This document shows positions 1-11,179 of a stretch of DNA of 52,662 nt, piece after piece (the stretch's first letter is position 1; each line of letters starts with the position of its first letter). A model generated the notes under the pieces. That model searched no databases, was not told where the DNA came from, and saw nothing but the letters and a program-made list of their open reading frames with translations. Made by a program: the position numbers and the translations under genes. The DNA comes from Gnetum montanum (taxonomy: Eukaryota > Streptophyta > Gnetopsida > Gnetales > Gnetaceae): assembly GCA_015680685.1 (NCBI GenBank), contig MNCI01009460.1, positions 27,697 to 80,358 of the forward strand. Reading direction: 5' to 3'.

Positions 1-969
1 TTGTGGGATATTTTTCATGTCCAATCGCTTGATCCGACTATCCTTTAAAAGCCTTGTGGGAATCCTAACTGCCTCTATTATGTCAAGCATACTTCGGGTT
101 GCGAGTAGGGGCTCGTCATGATCGTCTCTTTCATGATGCCTGTGATGTCTGCGTGATTCCCTACTCTCCCTATGTCCTTGCCCTTGTCCTCTCTCTCGAC
201 TCTCCCATCGAGGTCTCTCATTCTTTTTACTTTTATCCTCCCCTTTATGTTCATGGTGGCTACACCCAGATGTGGAAGGAGAGGGTGAGTGATGTGAAGA
301 AGGGGAAGAAGAAGGGGAACCATCGCCATGACAATGTTTCTTGCCTTCTCTTCAGCTGCTACGGCCCCGATCGTTGTGACGATCAAAGTGCCCATCCTTA
401 GCATGAGTGGCTGTTCCCTCTGTGAATAGTTGGTGTTCATGGGTATTAGAACTAGGGATATGGATCGTTGATCTTATGTTCTGATACCCTTCCTCCTCAC
501 CATCGTTAGGAGAGGAAACATCTTTTGCTAAAGAACCCGTGATAAGGGGTTCCTCATCTCCTATTTTGCTAAGGATGTGCAGGGCTTTGCCCTTAGACAA
601 TGTATGTTGGCTCTCTCGCCTTGCATCCCTCATATGTTGTAAATCTGTCAGATGATAATCCCTCATATCAAAATCTGTCGCAACGTATTCGATGTAAAGT
701 TCTGTCATGCCGGTCTGTGCCAAAGCACAGAGAAGCATGTTAGGGACAGCACGATCTGGAGGTAACACTATGTTACCAAACAAATCTCTCCAGCGCAACT
801 ATTCATCTTGATGGAGGATAAAGGTAAGATCAGGCACATACTCATCAGGATGAGTATATGTCACCCTATATTATTTAGGACTTGGCTGATTTTGGCTATC
901 TTTTTTATGTTGCCAACTGTCTCTAGTATGGTCCTTAGGTGGTGAGTTGCTCTTATGAGAAGAAGGCAT
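1..969 (-). pseudogene. E1 gag, N-terminal part (Athila-like Ty3/gypsy), broken
   Basis: Capsid precursor of an LTR retrotransposon. The ATG at 969 opens the same MPSSHKS start seen in E5 at 37225, and the frame runs off the left edge. Visible in order: a short polar leader, a THPDEY..FILHQDE block, the block DFDMRDY, SKIGDEEPLITGS, then a His/Arg/Ser-rich stretch (near 80-400), and a conserved block around LDMKNIPQ at the edge. At least three in-frame stops (one each near 850 and 790, one near 355) show it is dead. It belongs with the LTR stub and primer site at 1091-1190. Family assignment rests on near-identity to E5 and on the pol of E3, E4 and E6; E1's own pol lies outside the window. 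Confidence 0.8.
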
Positions 970-1090
970 TGTTGTCTGTGTGCTAAATGACCGTTATAAA
1001 ATTTTTCTTTTGATTAACCTGAAGGTTCGTTAAGGCTCACAACAATGTGAGTGATATCCCTTATGTTCTATTAGGTGTACAAACACTTAG

Positions 1091-1109
1091 TCCCCGACAA
1101 CGGTGCTAA
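1091..1109 (-). other. E1 primer-binding site, tRNA-Asp-like
   Basis: Directly after the LTR end CTCATCA, the minus strand reads TTAGCACCGTTGTCGGGGAC. The complement of the 3' end of plant tRNA-Asp, known for Athila/Tat elements, is TGGCGCCGTTGCCGGGGA, so only a few mismatches separate them, mostly transitions. The same block follows the LTRs of E4 and E6. Confidence 0.65.
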
Positions 1110-1190
1110 TGATGAGTGGCGAGGTACCCCTACACTCAACCATACGAAACGAGCGTAGCACACGCGATCCGGTCGAACTCCGTAGACTAA
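1110..1190 (-). repeat. E1 5' LTR, only the last ~80 bp kept
   Basis: From 1190 down to 1110 the minus strand matches the end of the E5 3' LTR (about 42998-43078), including the block GAGTTCGACCGGAT and the end CGCCACTCATCA. Beyond 1190 the match stops abruptly and E2 gag begins. The LTR is therefore truncated by rearrangement, with a repeated TAGACTAATCGGA at 1184 and 1202 at the joint. Confidence 0.7.
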
Positions 1191-2388
1191 TCGGAACCGC
1201 TAGACTAATCGGATCATCTTGGTAAAAGTCCATGATCTGAATAGTATCAGAACCAGTGGCTTTGAGGCATCGAACCTCTTTGGTAAGAGTCTGTATTAGC
1301 TGGAAAGCTTGGTCCAAGCCTATTGACGGAGGTGTCTGTGCCGAAGGCATAGGAGGTTGGACCGGGAGGGCGGCGCCAGGAAGTGGAAACAACGGGAGAG
1401 GTTGACTGGCTGCTTGTGGGGCGAGGATCCCCACAGATGGAGGGGCTTGCAAAGACCACCACCCACTGGTTTGTGAAGCGGGGTTAACCGTCGCCTATTA
1501 CGTAAGGTAGGGATAGATGTACTGCGGGACCACCCGTGGAGCTCGCGTTGCAGGTGCGACGGAGGGTTGCACACCATACAGCGCAGGCTGGGTATATTGC
1601 GCCACCGGGTTAGCCCACTGACCTGCCGTAGGCCATTGGATGTATGTTTGTGGCTGAACAGTTGCGGTGATCTATTGAGTTGGAGGGGGCGGAGGTGGTA
1701 AAATCTGCGGGATGAAATGGGACGTGGTGGTCACGGGGACCACCGCTGGAATGCGGAGTACCCGAGGTGACGAAACCACCCCCGTGTTATTATGCGCTAT
1801 TTGTGCTTACAGCCCAGACGGCTGCGCGGTGGCCTACGACATGGCAGGGAAATGCACCTGTGCGGTCATGGCTGGGTCAAAAGGTGCGACTTCCCCATTG
1901 AAAGGAAACAAGGGATTTATATACGTTTGGGGGCTCAGAGTATGGAACGAATGTTCCAACTGGGCTACCAATTCATCCTCTTCCTCCTCCCCATGCTGGG
2001 GTTCCACCACAGCTTGTGAAGCCTGGCCTTTGGCCATGACCAACTATGTAATGAGTTCATGTTGGTGTTCGATCAAGGGAATGATGTCGTAAGCTGTTGG
2101 TTTGAAGTCATGGCCCCCTCGGTGGACCACCTCAAAGTTTCGTTTCGCTTCGACCTCGGCTCAGCTAAGGGCCAGCTTCACCTGGATCTTAACGCATATA
2201 AAGTTATATTCTTCAGGGGTTATAACCATAAAGATGGGCTCTTTTCCCTGAAGCCTCAATGATCGGCGCAATGGTCCTTGAGATCCTATTGCGCCCAGAG
2301 CTGGTCGGGTGACCGCGATAGGGTTCACAGATGTGGCACCCAGATCAGTAGGGACCATGGCAGTTGTGGTTGTGTACAAGGAATCCAT
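1191..2388 (-). pseudogene. E2 gag, N-terminal part (second LTR family), broken
   Basis: Minus-strand frame beginning MDSLYTTTTAMVP at 2388, about 220 bp after the E2 primer site. It is read in segments separated by stops and a few shifts: a basic block RRSLRLQGKEP, an acidic block HGEEEEDELVAQLEHSFH (near 1960-2000), then a long Pro/Gln/Ala-rich stretch (near 1320-1700). Position after LTR and primer site and the low-complexity composition suggest a Gag leader. I do not recognise the clade: no protease, RT or integrase is present because the element is cut at about 1190, where E1 sequence starts. Confidence 0.5.
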
Positions 2389-2606
2389 TGATCAATGAAG
2401 TTAACGATAACTAGTAATCAGATCTAAACAATGGCTGGCAACAAAAGCACAAAAAAGGCTTTCTCCCCTGTAGGATTTCGAAGAAATCGTCCTTACGATC
2501 GATCTATACCACGCGATTGACCGTAAACTTCCCTAGAGGTATTACGTCTACGGTTTAGGGTATGGATCGCTAACAGGGCTCCCAAAATATGCAGATCGGA
2601 GGTTCA

Positions 2607-2625
2607 GGCCCTCCTTCTAGCGCCA
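2607..2625 (-). other. E2 primer-binding site (tRNA not identified)
   Basis: The minus strand reads TGGCGCTAGAAGGAGGGCC seven bases after a TTACA LTR end. It starts with TGG, the complement of a tRNA CCA end. It differs from the tRNA-Asp-like site of the other family, so E2 is a distinct lineage. Confidence 0.55.
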
Positions 2626-2631
2626 GAAAAC

Positions 2632-4088
2632 TGTAACGATGGAAAACGTCGGTAGCTGGAAAATACCGAACAAATTCCGTGTACACAGTTTTAACCACGG
2701 ATCCGCGCGAGGGCTATGCTGGAAAAACGAATCTGCGGCGCCCTAAATGGTCTTGTCGATCAGACAGGGACTTACTAATCAGTAAACCGATGAATATTTT
2801 GCGAGAACGATCTGATTCGAGGAATGATAAAACGAGGGGAAAACGATGTAGACGAGTTGCAACGATGATAACGCTAAACACGATAAGAGGAGGCTGACAT
2901 AAGAGAAGCACGTAGTTTCAAGATCTGCGCCTTGACTTGAAAAATGTATATTTTGTATGAGAAATTACACTGGGGAATCCCCAATTACTGGATGTGAAGC
3001 AAGCACAAAACAACAAGCAAAACGGTCCAAACATAAGTCCGATCTACCTTGTGGGCTAAAGCCGGGATGCAAGGAAGGCCAAGCTCTGACTTCTACCAAT
3101 CAACTGTTTCTAACCAATAGAGTCTTCCCAACAGAATGATTACTCCTGTCGCCGGTGCTCAAAGTGAACTGTGCTCTGCTTCTGCTATGAGGTGATGCTG
3201 TCAACAATTGCCAAAGCGCTGCTCTCTGTACCTTTGCTCCAAAAGCGATAAGTGCTCTGGTGCTTAAAAAAATACCTTTGCTTCTCTGATTTGCCAACCC
3301 TTGTATCTTTGTCAACTGGGGTATTTATAAGCTGCGACGCCCTGTGGAAAAGGCACAACCCTGATGACGTGTGCCCCGAATGTTTTGGGTACTGTTGACT
3401 GGACCGCTTTTGCGTCAAACTTCCTGATTACGCACAATACGTCGTTCGCGTATTGTGCGTGTAAAGAAGAGACGTGCGTCAGGCATGTTTCAACTGTCCT
3501 TAGGCCATATTACACTCATCACGCTGCGTCGCGTGCACGAGCGTAACATAATGTGGAAACAATAGACTCAGGCTGTTTTACGCTTACACACGCAACCGTG
3601 CGTAATGAAGCGTAAAGGATGTCTAGCGTGGCGACGCAATACGCTATGATACGCTACGTTGCGTGCTGAGCGTATGATGAGCAGTCGCATTTTCTTAGAC
3701 CTTGCCTTTGACTATTCTGGAACTTATTACGCTTCCGTGCGTAACAGAGCGTAAACCTGGCCTTGAAGAAAAGACTTAGCAAAATGCATAAGAAATCGCA
3801 TATCACGCTGCTTAAGCTTCTCCCTATGCCAAAGTACCTATCCTTCTGACGCCGGACTATGTTTAAATAGCATCATGCTAAGCGCCATTACGCTATGTCG
3901 CGTGATATAGCGTAAACAGCAAAAGCGTAGAAAGATTAGGAATCTGCACAAGAAGTTGCGGACTTTGATGCTATGCGCCTCTTGGTGTTGCCCTATCTTA
4001 TTCCCCCCTCTAGAATGCTGAGATGCGCCCTTGCTTGAATTACGAATCTTTGCCTGAGGCTGACTCGCAATTTTTTTACGGTGTTTCA
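2632..4088 (-). repeat. E2 5' LTR
   Basis: It starts TGAAACACCG at 4088 and ends GTTACA at 2632 (1457 bp, TG..CA ends). Positions 2945-4088 match 51581-52662 in inverted orientation, which fixes the 5' boundary of both copies. A TATA box (TTATAAATAC, minus) lies near 3321-3330. The U3 part (about 3420-3930) is dense in short inverted repeats built on TTACGC/GCGTAA. The sequence just right of 4088 is E3 gag, so this LTR marks an insertion into E3. Confidence 0.75.
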
Positions 4089-4973
4089 ATACCATCCTTC
4101 TCATCTGGCCACATCTCTTCCACCAATAGCTCCACTACCACCTGCTCCCATGATGCAAGGTGAACTCCCTGTCCAACCATAGCAACATAATGCCACAAGG
4201 GTTGTTAACTCTCAACCTACTGTTGGTTCCAACAACTGCATGGAGAAAAGACCTTTCTTTAGAACCAACAGTCCAACCAAGCCCTTACAATCACAAGTGA
4301 CTGATTCCTTAGATGCCTCAATATCAATCAAAACTTCGGAGCCTCCTTCAACCCAACCACCACACTCAATGCATATGGTCATGCTAACACATGCCATCAC
4401 CGATTGGATCAAAGTTGGACATCTTCCTAGGAAATTCTCTGATCCTGGGAGTCCTCTAATATACCTAAAAATAGCTAGAAATGAACCATGCAAGGCTCTT
4501 TTGGATTCAAGTTCCAGTGTCAACTTGATTTCTCAAGAAATGTACAAGGCCTAGAACCTGCCTCCATTAAAAAAGAGCAACATCCGTCTAGAGTTGGCTA
4601 ACCATTCCATCACTATCCCATTGGGACTAGTGGAAGACATTGTTACCACTGTTTATGGGTGGTCATACCTAGCTGACTTCCTAGTGATTTAGGTGAACAA
4701 CGATAAGGGGAATTTCCCAATCATAATGGAAAGAGCATGGCTAACCACCATTAACGCATGCCTAGGAATCCATGATCTTTCCCTAGAAATATCAAAGGAA
4801 AATACATTCGGAAAGATCGAGAAGAAGAAAGTTCCATGCATCGTATACAGTGACACAGGGTGTAATTGCATGCAGAGGTCATGGGTTGTGTTAAGTTTAA
4901 AATTGCCTACATGCAATCAGTGTGCACAAGTGATCAACATACAAAGATGCCTATATGTAGCAGCCACACAATA
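4089..4973 (+). pseudogene. E3 Gag C-terminus and aspartic protease, broken
   Basis: A Pro-rich linker (SLPPIAPLPPAP) is followed by the retropepsin domain. The active-site segment reads LLDSSSSVNLIS, where E4 has LLDSGSNVNLIS, so the DSG triad has lost its Gly. Further conserved blocks are PLGLVEDIVTT, YLADFLVI, FPIIM.RAWL and KKVPCI. In-frame stops appear where E4 has Trp (TGG to TAG, near 4553) and Gln (CAG to TAG, near 4690). The protein would process Gag-Pol; this copy cannot. Confidence 0.8.
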
Positions 4974-5025
4974 GGAAGATACCCAGGGGCTAACAACTAA
5001 TCAAGAAAGTAGTTCAATCATATGC

Positions 5026-6650
5026 ATGGAACCAACTGAGGGTTTAACTTGCACTTACATCGATAGCATAGATGCATTAGAGCAAGTTCACCACCAACTT
5101 CCAAGTCTTAACCTCAAAAATATCAACTGGGGGAAGTTGGAAATCCATGAGAAGTTTAAGCAGGAGCCCCTTGAGCTAAAACCATTGCCCACCGATATGG
5201 AATACATGTTCCTTAAAAATGGAAAATCAGTAATTATTAACACTAAGCTTGCTCCTCAACAAAAAGAGACACTGCTAAAGGTAATAAATAAATGGTCAAA
5301 AGCATTTTCTTGGTCAAATCCCGAATTAACTGGAATAGATCCTAGGATATGCCAATATAGAATTTACATTGACCCCTCCATGAAGCCTCAAAGACAACCG
5401 CAAAGGCAATTGAACCCAAAGTTGAACCAAGTAGTTAAGGAAGAAATCGAACAACTTCTCAAGGTTGGGTTCATATACCCCATTGCTAATAACGAATGGG
5501 TTAGCCCCTTAGTTATTATGCCTAAAAAGGGAGCTAAATGGAGGATGTGCATAGATTTTAGGCTACTAAATATGGCAATATTCAAAGATCACTTCCCATT
5601 GCATTTTGTTAACCAAGTCTTAGACACCATCGCAGGGCATCACTATTACAATTCTCTAGATGGATATAGTGGATATAACCAAATACAAATAGACCTAGAA
5701 GACCAAGCCAAGACTACATTCACCAGTCCTTGGGGAATGTTTGGATACAAACAAATGTTGTTTGGCTTGTGTAATGCCCCTGCAACATTTCAACGACTAG
5801 TTGTAAGCATATTCCAACAATAGATGGGGAATGGCATGGAGGTCTTTATGGAAGACTTCTTCACTTATGGAGCAAACTTTGATCAAGTCTTGGACCAGTT
5901 AGAGCAAATGTTAAGAAGCTGTGTAGAAACCAATTTGAGGCTCAACTAGTAGAAAAGTCATTTGATGGTCCAAGAATGCGTAGTACTAGGGCACAAAATC
6001 TCACACACAGGGATAGAGGTAGATCTCGAGAAAATCAAAGTTATCCAAGGAATTACCCATCAGCCAAAAACTATCAAAGATATTCGGTCATTCCTTGGAC
6101 ACACTAGCTACTATAGGAGATTTATTAAGAACTTTCAAAGGTTTCCAAACCATTGGTTGAATTAACAAAAAAGAATGTACCTTTTGAATGGACCAGGGAA
6201 TGCGAACTAGCTTTCCAAACTTTAAAATAGAAGCTAGTAGTAACACCCATTCTACAAGCTTCTGACTAGTCCAAACCATTCCATATCATGACTGATGCAT
6301 CCAACTATGCCTTAGGAGTCGTACTTACATAGTTAGATGACCAAAAGAATCCTTGTTACATCCACTCTGCAAGTAAAAGTATCGCTGGTGCATTACTTAA
6401 CTACACTACCACAGAGAAAGAATTAATGGCTATAGTGTTTGCATTAAAAAGGTTTAGGCACTATGTATTAGGTTACAAAGTATATATACATACAGATCAC
6501 AGTGTAATCCGATTCCTCATGAATAAGCCAATGGTAAGCCCTCGCATCATATGATGGCTTGTAATGTTACAAGAGTTCTATCTTATGATGATCAATCATA
6601 AAGGCATTGAGAATGTAGTTGCTGATCATTTATCTCGGTTGTGATGGGAT
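5026..6650 (+). pseudogene. E3 reverse transcriptase and RNase H, broken
   Basis: A 265-codon stretch (5026-5823) is open and holds RT fingers and palm: EWVSPLVIMPKK, WRMCIDFRLLN, LDGYSGYNQIQI, FGLCNAPATFQR. The catalytic box follows at about 5838 as VFMEDFFTYG, where E6 keeps VFMDDF; the first Asp of the pair is Glu. RNase H follows (about 6280-6640) with DASNYALG, TTEKELMA and HTDHS. Several TAG stops and a shift near 6130 break the frame. Copying of the element RNA is the family role; this copy is inactive. Confidence 0.88.
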
Positions 6651-6939
6651 AACAAAGAGGATGACTATCCAATTTCTAATCATTTCCCTGATGAATTCCT
6701 CTTTGTTGGTGTAGTGAATAATCAATCACCCATGAAGACAAATTGGTACAGTGGCATTCTTACCTATCTCCTCACCCAAAAAATACCATAAGAGTTAAAC
6801 CTTAAAAAGAAACAACAGTTTCTTCACCAAGCCAAATACTTTATGGATATCAATGGGAAAATTTACAAAGTGTGTCCCGATGGCTTGGTTCGATGGTGTG
6901 TTTCCGATATAGATCAACTACCTCCAAGATGCTCGTGAG

Positions 6940-8088
6940 GGCCCTTGTGGGGGTCATTACCCCGAGAGATGAACAGCCATTAAGATCCTACTTGAAAGAT
7001 ATTATTGGCCTACATTGTTTCAGGACACCCATTGTTTCGTCCAATCTTGTGAGCACTGTCAACATGATGGGGGAATGACTACTAGAATGGAGGGTCCATA
7101 ATAATGGATCTAACCTTTAGAACCTTTCCACATTTGGGGAATTGATTTTATGAGGCCAATTACACCAATGTCCAATGGAAAAGCTTATATTATTGTTGCC
7201 ATTGATTACCTTACAAAATGGGCAGAAGCAGTTGCTGTTAAGGATTGTACTTCATCTATAGCTACACGATTTGTTCAACAACAAATCATAAATAGGTTTG
7301 GTGTGTCGTGTGCACTTATTTCAAATAATGGTACACACTTCATAGGTGCAACTTTTTGGAAATTAATGCAACACTTAGGGATTGAACACAAATTGACAAC
7401 ACCATACCACCCCCAAGCGAATGGTCAAGCTGAAGTCACCAATAGGGAGATTACAAAAATATTGACAAGAACTATTAGCAAGTTTAGGCAAGACTGGAGC
7501 ACTAAATTGAATGATGCTTTTTGGGCATACCGCTCCACATGCAAACTCCCTACAGGCTACTCTCCCTATGAGTTAATGTACAGTAAATTACCAAAACTTC
7601 CCATTCAAATTGAGCTCTGTACACTATCCATGGCATGTGACCTCAACCTTGACCTTGATCTAGCATAGAAACAATGGTTAGTAACCCTTAACTTGCTAGA
7701 TGAAAACTGACTAGCTGCCCTGTCATCTAACAAATTACACAAGGCATTCAATAAACAACGTCATAACCTAAGAATTAGGAAAGTTAAATATCAACCAAGA
7801 GATAAGGTTCTCTACTGGAATCCCACACATGTGCCACAACGTACTAAATTTCAAACACTGTGGGAGGGACCTTATATTATTTATGCAACTTTTCCTTTAG
7901 GGGCCATGACAATATACAGACCTAAGAGCCCAAACAAGAAACTCTTGGTTAATGTGCAACAAACCAAACCTTTCCATGAGGTTAGGATAGCTAGTACACA
8001 TGCTACCTCTATTTGTGGACAACCCTGCTCACTATTTCGAATCTCCTCCTTCCAACTCAGTCATGGGGGAGATGGCCACCTATGCTAA
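6940..8088 (+). pseudogene. E3 integrase, broken
   Basis: It carries a decayed N-terminal zinc region (about 6940-7070, SCEHCQ-like), then a 172-codon open stretch (7150-7668) with the catalytic core: IDYLTKWAEA holds the first Asp, SNNGTHF has Asn where the second Asp belongs, and HPQANGQAEVTNRE holds the Glu. The C-terminal domain at 7831-8088 has a GPY/F motif (LWEGPYIIYATFP) and ends SHGGDGHLC before TAA. Known role: insertion of element cDNA into the chromosome. The Asp-to-Asn change and stops make it inactive. Confidence 0.85.
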
Positions 8089-9969
8089 CCGCTCTAGGCC
8101 CTCAGTTCTTTTTGAATTTTTTTTTTACACATCTTTCCAACTTTTCTTATTTTTGTTTTACACCATCGTTCATATTTTTACTATTTCTTTGTTTACTTAA
8201 TTTACTTTTATTCGTCATCCAATAAGTGCTCATGAGGGTGGATTAAATTATATCATATTGATTACTAATGTTTGGTTGTTTACCTTTGAATTATGATGCT
8301 AATATTAAGGTATGGTTCTTTTGGTAAAACAAGCAATGAGTCCATGTTGTCCGCTCATCCATATAACTCTATGGTCTCCTTTGGCTTGGAACTGTACAGT
8401 CCCCTCTTTCTAAGTAAACTTGTTAATGAATTGGTGTCTAGCTATTTTTCAAACCAAGGAAAGACTCAAAGGATGAAAAGGGTGTGACTTCAAGGGGATT
8501 CGATGCATTTGTGCTAGCCATTCTCTTAGGTGCTTGGATGCCTTTTCTTGGGATTTCTGCCATTTTGACATTGTTCAAATATCAGGAAGCTGAGTGAATA
8601 AAAGTAAGTCTTTGCATGGTGTGGTTCTCACATAACAAAAATTGAGAGAAATTGAGAATTCAAAGCACACCCCTTAGACATAATAAAGCAATATGGGCTA
8701 CAAGCACTGGTTATGGCACTGGAAAGACATGTTACCCATGCCTAAAGGTTCCATCTAACTAAGGCCCTTTCTCACTTCCTGCTTCTCCATCTCACTCTCC
8801 TTGGGATGGTGGTCACTCTTTGTGAAGGCATTCTTATTACTTCAAGAGGATGGATTGGCCAAGTGTATTGATGTGAGGTCACTGAATGTGGCTAGTTTGA
8901 GTTCAAATTTGGAATGAGTTCTACTCAGTCATCTTAACCATGAAATACACAAGGGGCTTTACACAACCTTGTTCATGGGATTCCATTCCATTCTCTCCTC
9001 TCCATATTTCTTCCCATTTTCCACCTCATTGTCGATTTTATTAGTAGTCCATTTTTGGGTTGATGCATTGTTTTTCTTTGGTGAATTCTTGTGGATAAGT
9101 TTTTAACTCTTGCTTCCAAATGACATTCCTAGAGCCTATGGACTCTTTGTTTTGTGGTTTTGTCAGGGCATAAAGGGCATGAGCCTGCTTTGGGAAGGAC
9201 CCAGTGGCATTCCTTTTTGGTGCAATTGTTAACTTCTTTTCCTTAAACATTTCCTGCAATCAATTATTTCTTGTTTCATCCCCATCTATGGCATCCATTT
9301 TATTGGCGTTATCATTGTTATTTTTCTCATCTTTCTTTATCCTCATATTTTTCCATCTTATAGCTACCAAAGGTTCACTCTTAGTCGTGGGGGCCCTAGC
9401 ACAAATTTTTCAATCTTTTCCATTCTACTATTCACCTAACCCCTACACCTTGGGTAGTCACCAGTGATAAATCTCTGAACCAGTTTCTGCCATAACCAGA
9501 ACTCAACCAATATGCTACATATCGAGGCAAGGTATCAATTGCATTATGGATTATCTATCCTTGCTCATTTGTGACTGTGTTGTGTGTGCAGATGACGATC
9601 ATACAAACAATGGACTGGGCTTGGAGGAAGCACTCCGAATGGACTAGAACTGAAGCATTTACGAAAGGAGCAAGTTTGGTGGCGTGGCTATGGATAAACA
9701 ATGAAGGATGTAATCTCAGCATTGGCGGAAACACGCTTCATCTTCTTTCTCTCTTCTTTCTCTGCAAGCTACCAAATAAAGGCTTGGATGCCATTTATGT
9801 ACGAGTGTTCACCACAATGGTCATGAACAGTAACGTTGTAATATGCTTATTGATCCATTCACTGGGCATGTTGAGTCTGTCATCCCATTCCACTGTTAGT
9901 TGTCAATTAGTTAATAATCCCATACCTTCCCAATATTTTGTAAGGAACTTGAGGATGAGTTTTCATTTA
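8089..9969 (+). other. E3 post-pol spacer (1.9 kb, no convincing gene)
   Basis: The sequence between integrase and 3' LTR is conserved in E4 (30370-32035) and partly in E5 and E6, so it is a fixed part of the element. It contains T-rich tracts at 8110-8200. A 64-codon ORF (8293-8487) has a close counterpart in E4 (30586-30780). An 87-codon ORF with a hydrophobic run (9204-9467) is not kept elsewhere. Athila elements often carry an env-like gene here; I see no convincing one. Confidence 0.6.
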
Positions 9970-9981
9970 GTCATGGGGATA
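9970..9981 (+). other. E3 polypurine tract
   Basis: The short purine-rich block CATGGGGATA lies immediately before the LTR start TGATGA. E4 (CGTGGGGGTA) and E5 (CATGGGCGTA) have the same arrangement. It primes plus-strand DNA synthesis in LTR elements. Confidence 0.55.
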
Positions 9982-10858
9982 TGATGAACCGCAATATCGG
10001 GGCTGCAATATTGCATCCATGATATCAGGTCCGCAATATCAAGGTTGCAATATTGCATCTGCAATATCAGGTCCACGATATTGGAGCCTACCATGCGATG
10101 TCGAATACCCGATATCGGGACCTGCCTCCTTGGCTATAAATAAGAGGTAGGCGCCCTTAGTTTTGTAATAGATAGTTAGACCCCTAGCCAAACTCTTACC
10201 TTTTCTCCCTCCCAGAGTTAGAATTATTTCTGCGTGCCCACAGTAGGAGTCATAAAGTGAATGGATCTTTATTCGAGCATTGTGTACCTGAGTACACCTT
10301 GTGTACGGAAATAAAGACGAACTTTATGATAAACCTTGCCGCATCCAAAGTAGATTAATTAGTGTTAATTGATGTTATTAAATGCTTTCCTAGTTAATTA
10401 ATATCTTCTCTCACCCTACACTTTCTTAAGTAAACACACACAGTACAATCACTTTGAGCATGTGTTTAATACTTGGTAACCTAGCAACAATTAGCGTTTA
10501 GTAATCCTAGTAGTGTTGCACTAGTTTAAGATGTGTACGGCAAGTGAGAACAAATGCTAGTGTTAAGATTAGTTAGAACTTAGTTAATGAGTAGTTAAGT
10601 TAAATTAGTCAATTAGTTATCTCTCTCCTTCCCTATTAGCACAGGACATAAAAACATAAAAGATATAAAAATCATATGCCTCAAGCTTACTTAACCATAC
10701 AATCGTGACATACAAGTAAGTTTGGGAAGACAATGATTAACCAACCCATCCTTGTTCCATCAAGGCACATAGGCACTTAGTCCTTGGAATTCGACTAGAT
10801 TGTGCATGAAACACTCATATTCGTATGGTTGAGCATAAGGGTACCTTGCCGCTCATCA
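9982..10858 (+). repeat. E3 3' LTR
   Basis: TGATGAACCG to GCTCATCA, 877 bp. U3 (9985-10125) holds repeated GCAATATTGC and CGATATCG palindromes. TATAAATA begins at 10135. The R region has GTGTACCTGAGTACAC, a perfect 6-bp stem, and AATAAA at 10310-10315. The U5 end GGGTACCTTGCCGCTCATCA matches E4. The 5' partner lies outside the window. Confidence 0.85.
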
Positions 10859-11179
10859 CCATGCCAACTTATTTGCCTAGATGTTCATGTAATAGAATAT
10901 TCAATTTAAGAAAAAGGTCAAACTAATAAGGTTTATCTTTGGTGTTGGAACCTAAAAGAATGCTAGGTGTACACCTTAATACATATTAGATGAATTATAG
11001 AGGAATATAATGATGCCTTAAGTATGATTGGAACTAGCAACCTATGGCCTAACAAGAAAATGGGCTAACTAGATGAGCCACGTATCACTAACAATAAGAT
11101 TTATCTTCTTTACCTTATTGATTTGTCTCTATTATCCATTACAGCTTGTGGAAGTATTTGAAGGATTGAAATACTCATT
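10859..11179. other. Unassigned spacer
   Basis: This is AT-rich sequence between the E3 3' LTR and a LINE relic. No open frame, RNA gene or repeat was recognised. The first bases (CCATG) may be one half of an E3 target duplication, whose partner is not visible. Confidence 0.4.

Larger units (their letters stand above)
1191..4088 (-). mobile_element. E2, partial LTR retrotransposon nested in E3
   Basis: It comprises LTR, primer site and gag fragment, all on the minus strand. At 4089 the plus-strand gag C-terminus of E3 resumes and aligns with E4 from about 26788. The other end is replaced by E1 sequence, so the 3' part and its target duplication cannot be seen. Confidence 0.65.
4089..10858 (+). 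mobile_element. E3, Athila-like Ty3/gypsy element, 5' part displaced by E2
   Basis: Order on the plus strand: Gag C-terminal linker, protease, RT, RNase H, integrase, about 1.9 kb of post-pol spacer, purine-rich tract, 3' LTR. The order RT-RNase H-integrase defines Ty3/gypsy. The motifs QANGQAEVTNRE, FGLCNAPATFQR and a tRNA-Asp-like primer site in sister copies point to the Athila/Tat branch. Its 5' LTR and gag start lie left of the window or are lost. It is colinear with E4 internally, but the LTR U3 differs. Confidence 0.85.

Noticed and set aside
2957-3139. A 60-codon ORF (MRNYTGESPITG) repeated, inverted, at 52412-52645 as a conserved small gene.
   Set aside because: The similarity comes from both lying in LTRs of the E2/E7 family. 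The whole LTR aligns, not just the frame.
9204-9467. An 87-codon ORF with a hydrophobic run as an env-like gene of E3.
   Set aside because: It has no signal-peptide-to-anchor arrangement, is not kept open in E4, and T-rich sequence gives hydrophobic codons by chance.
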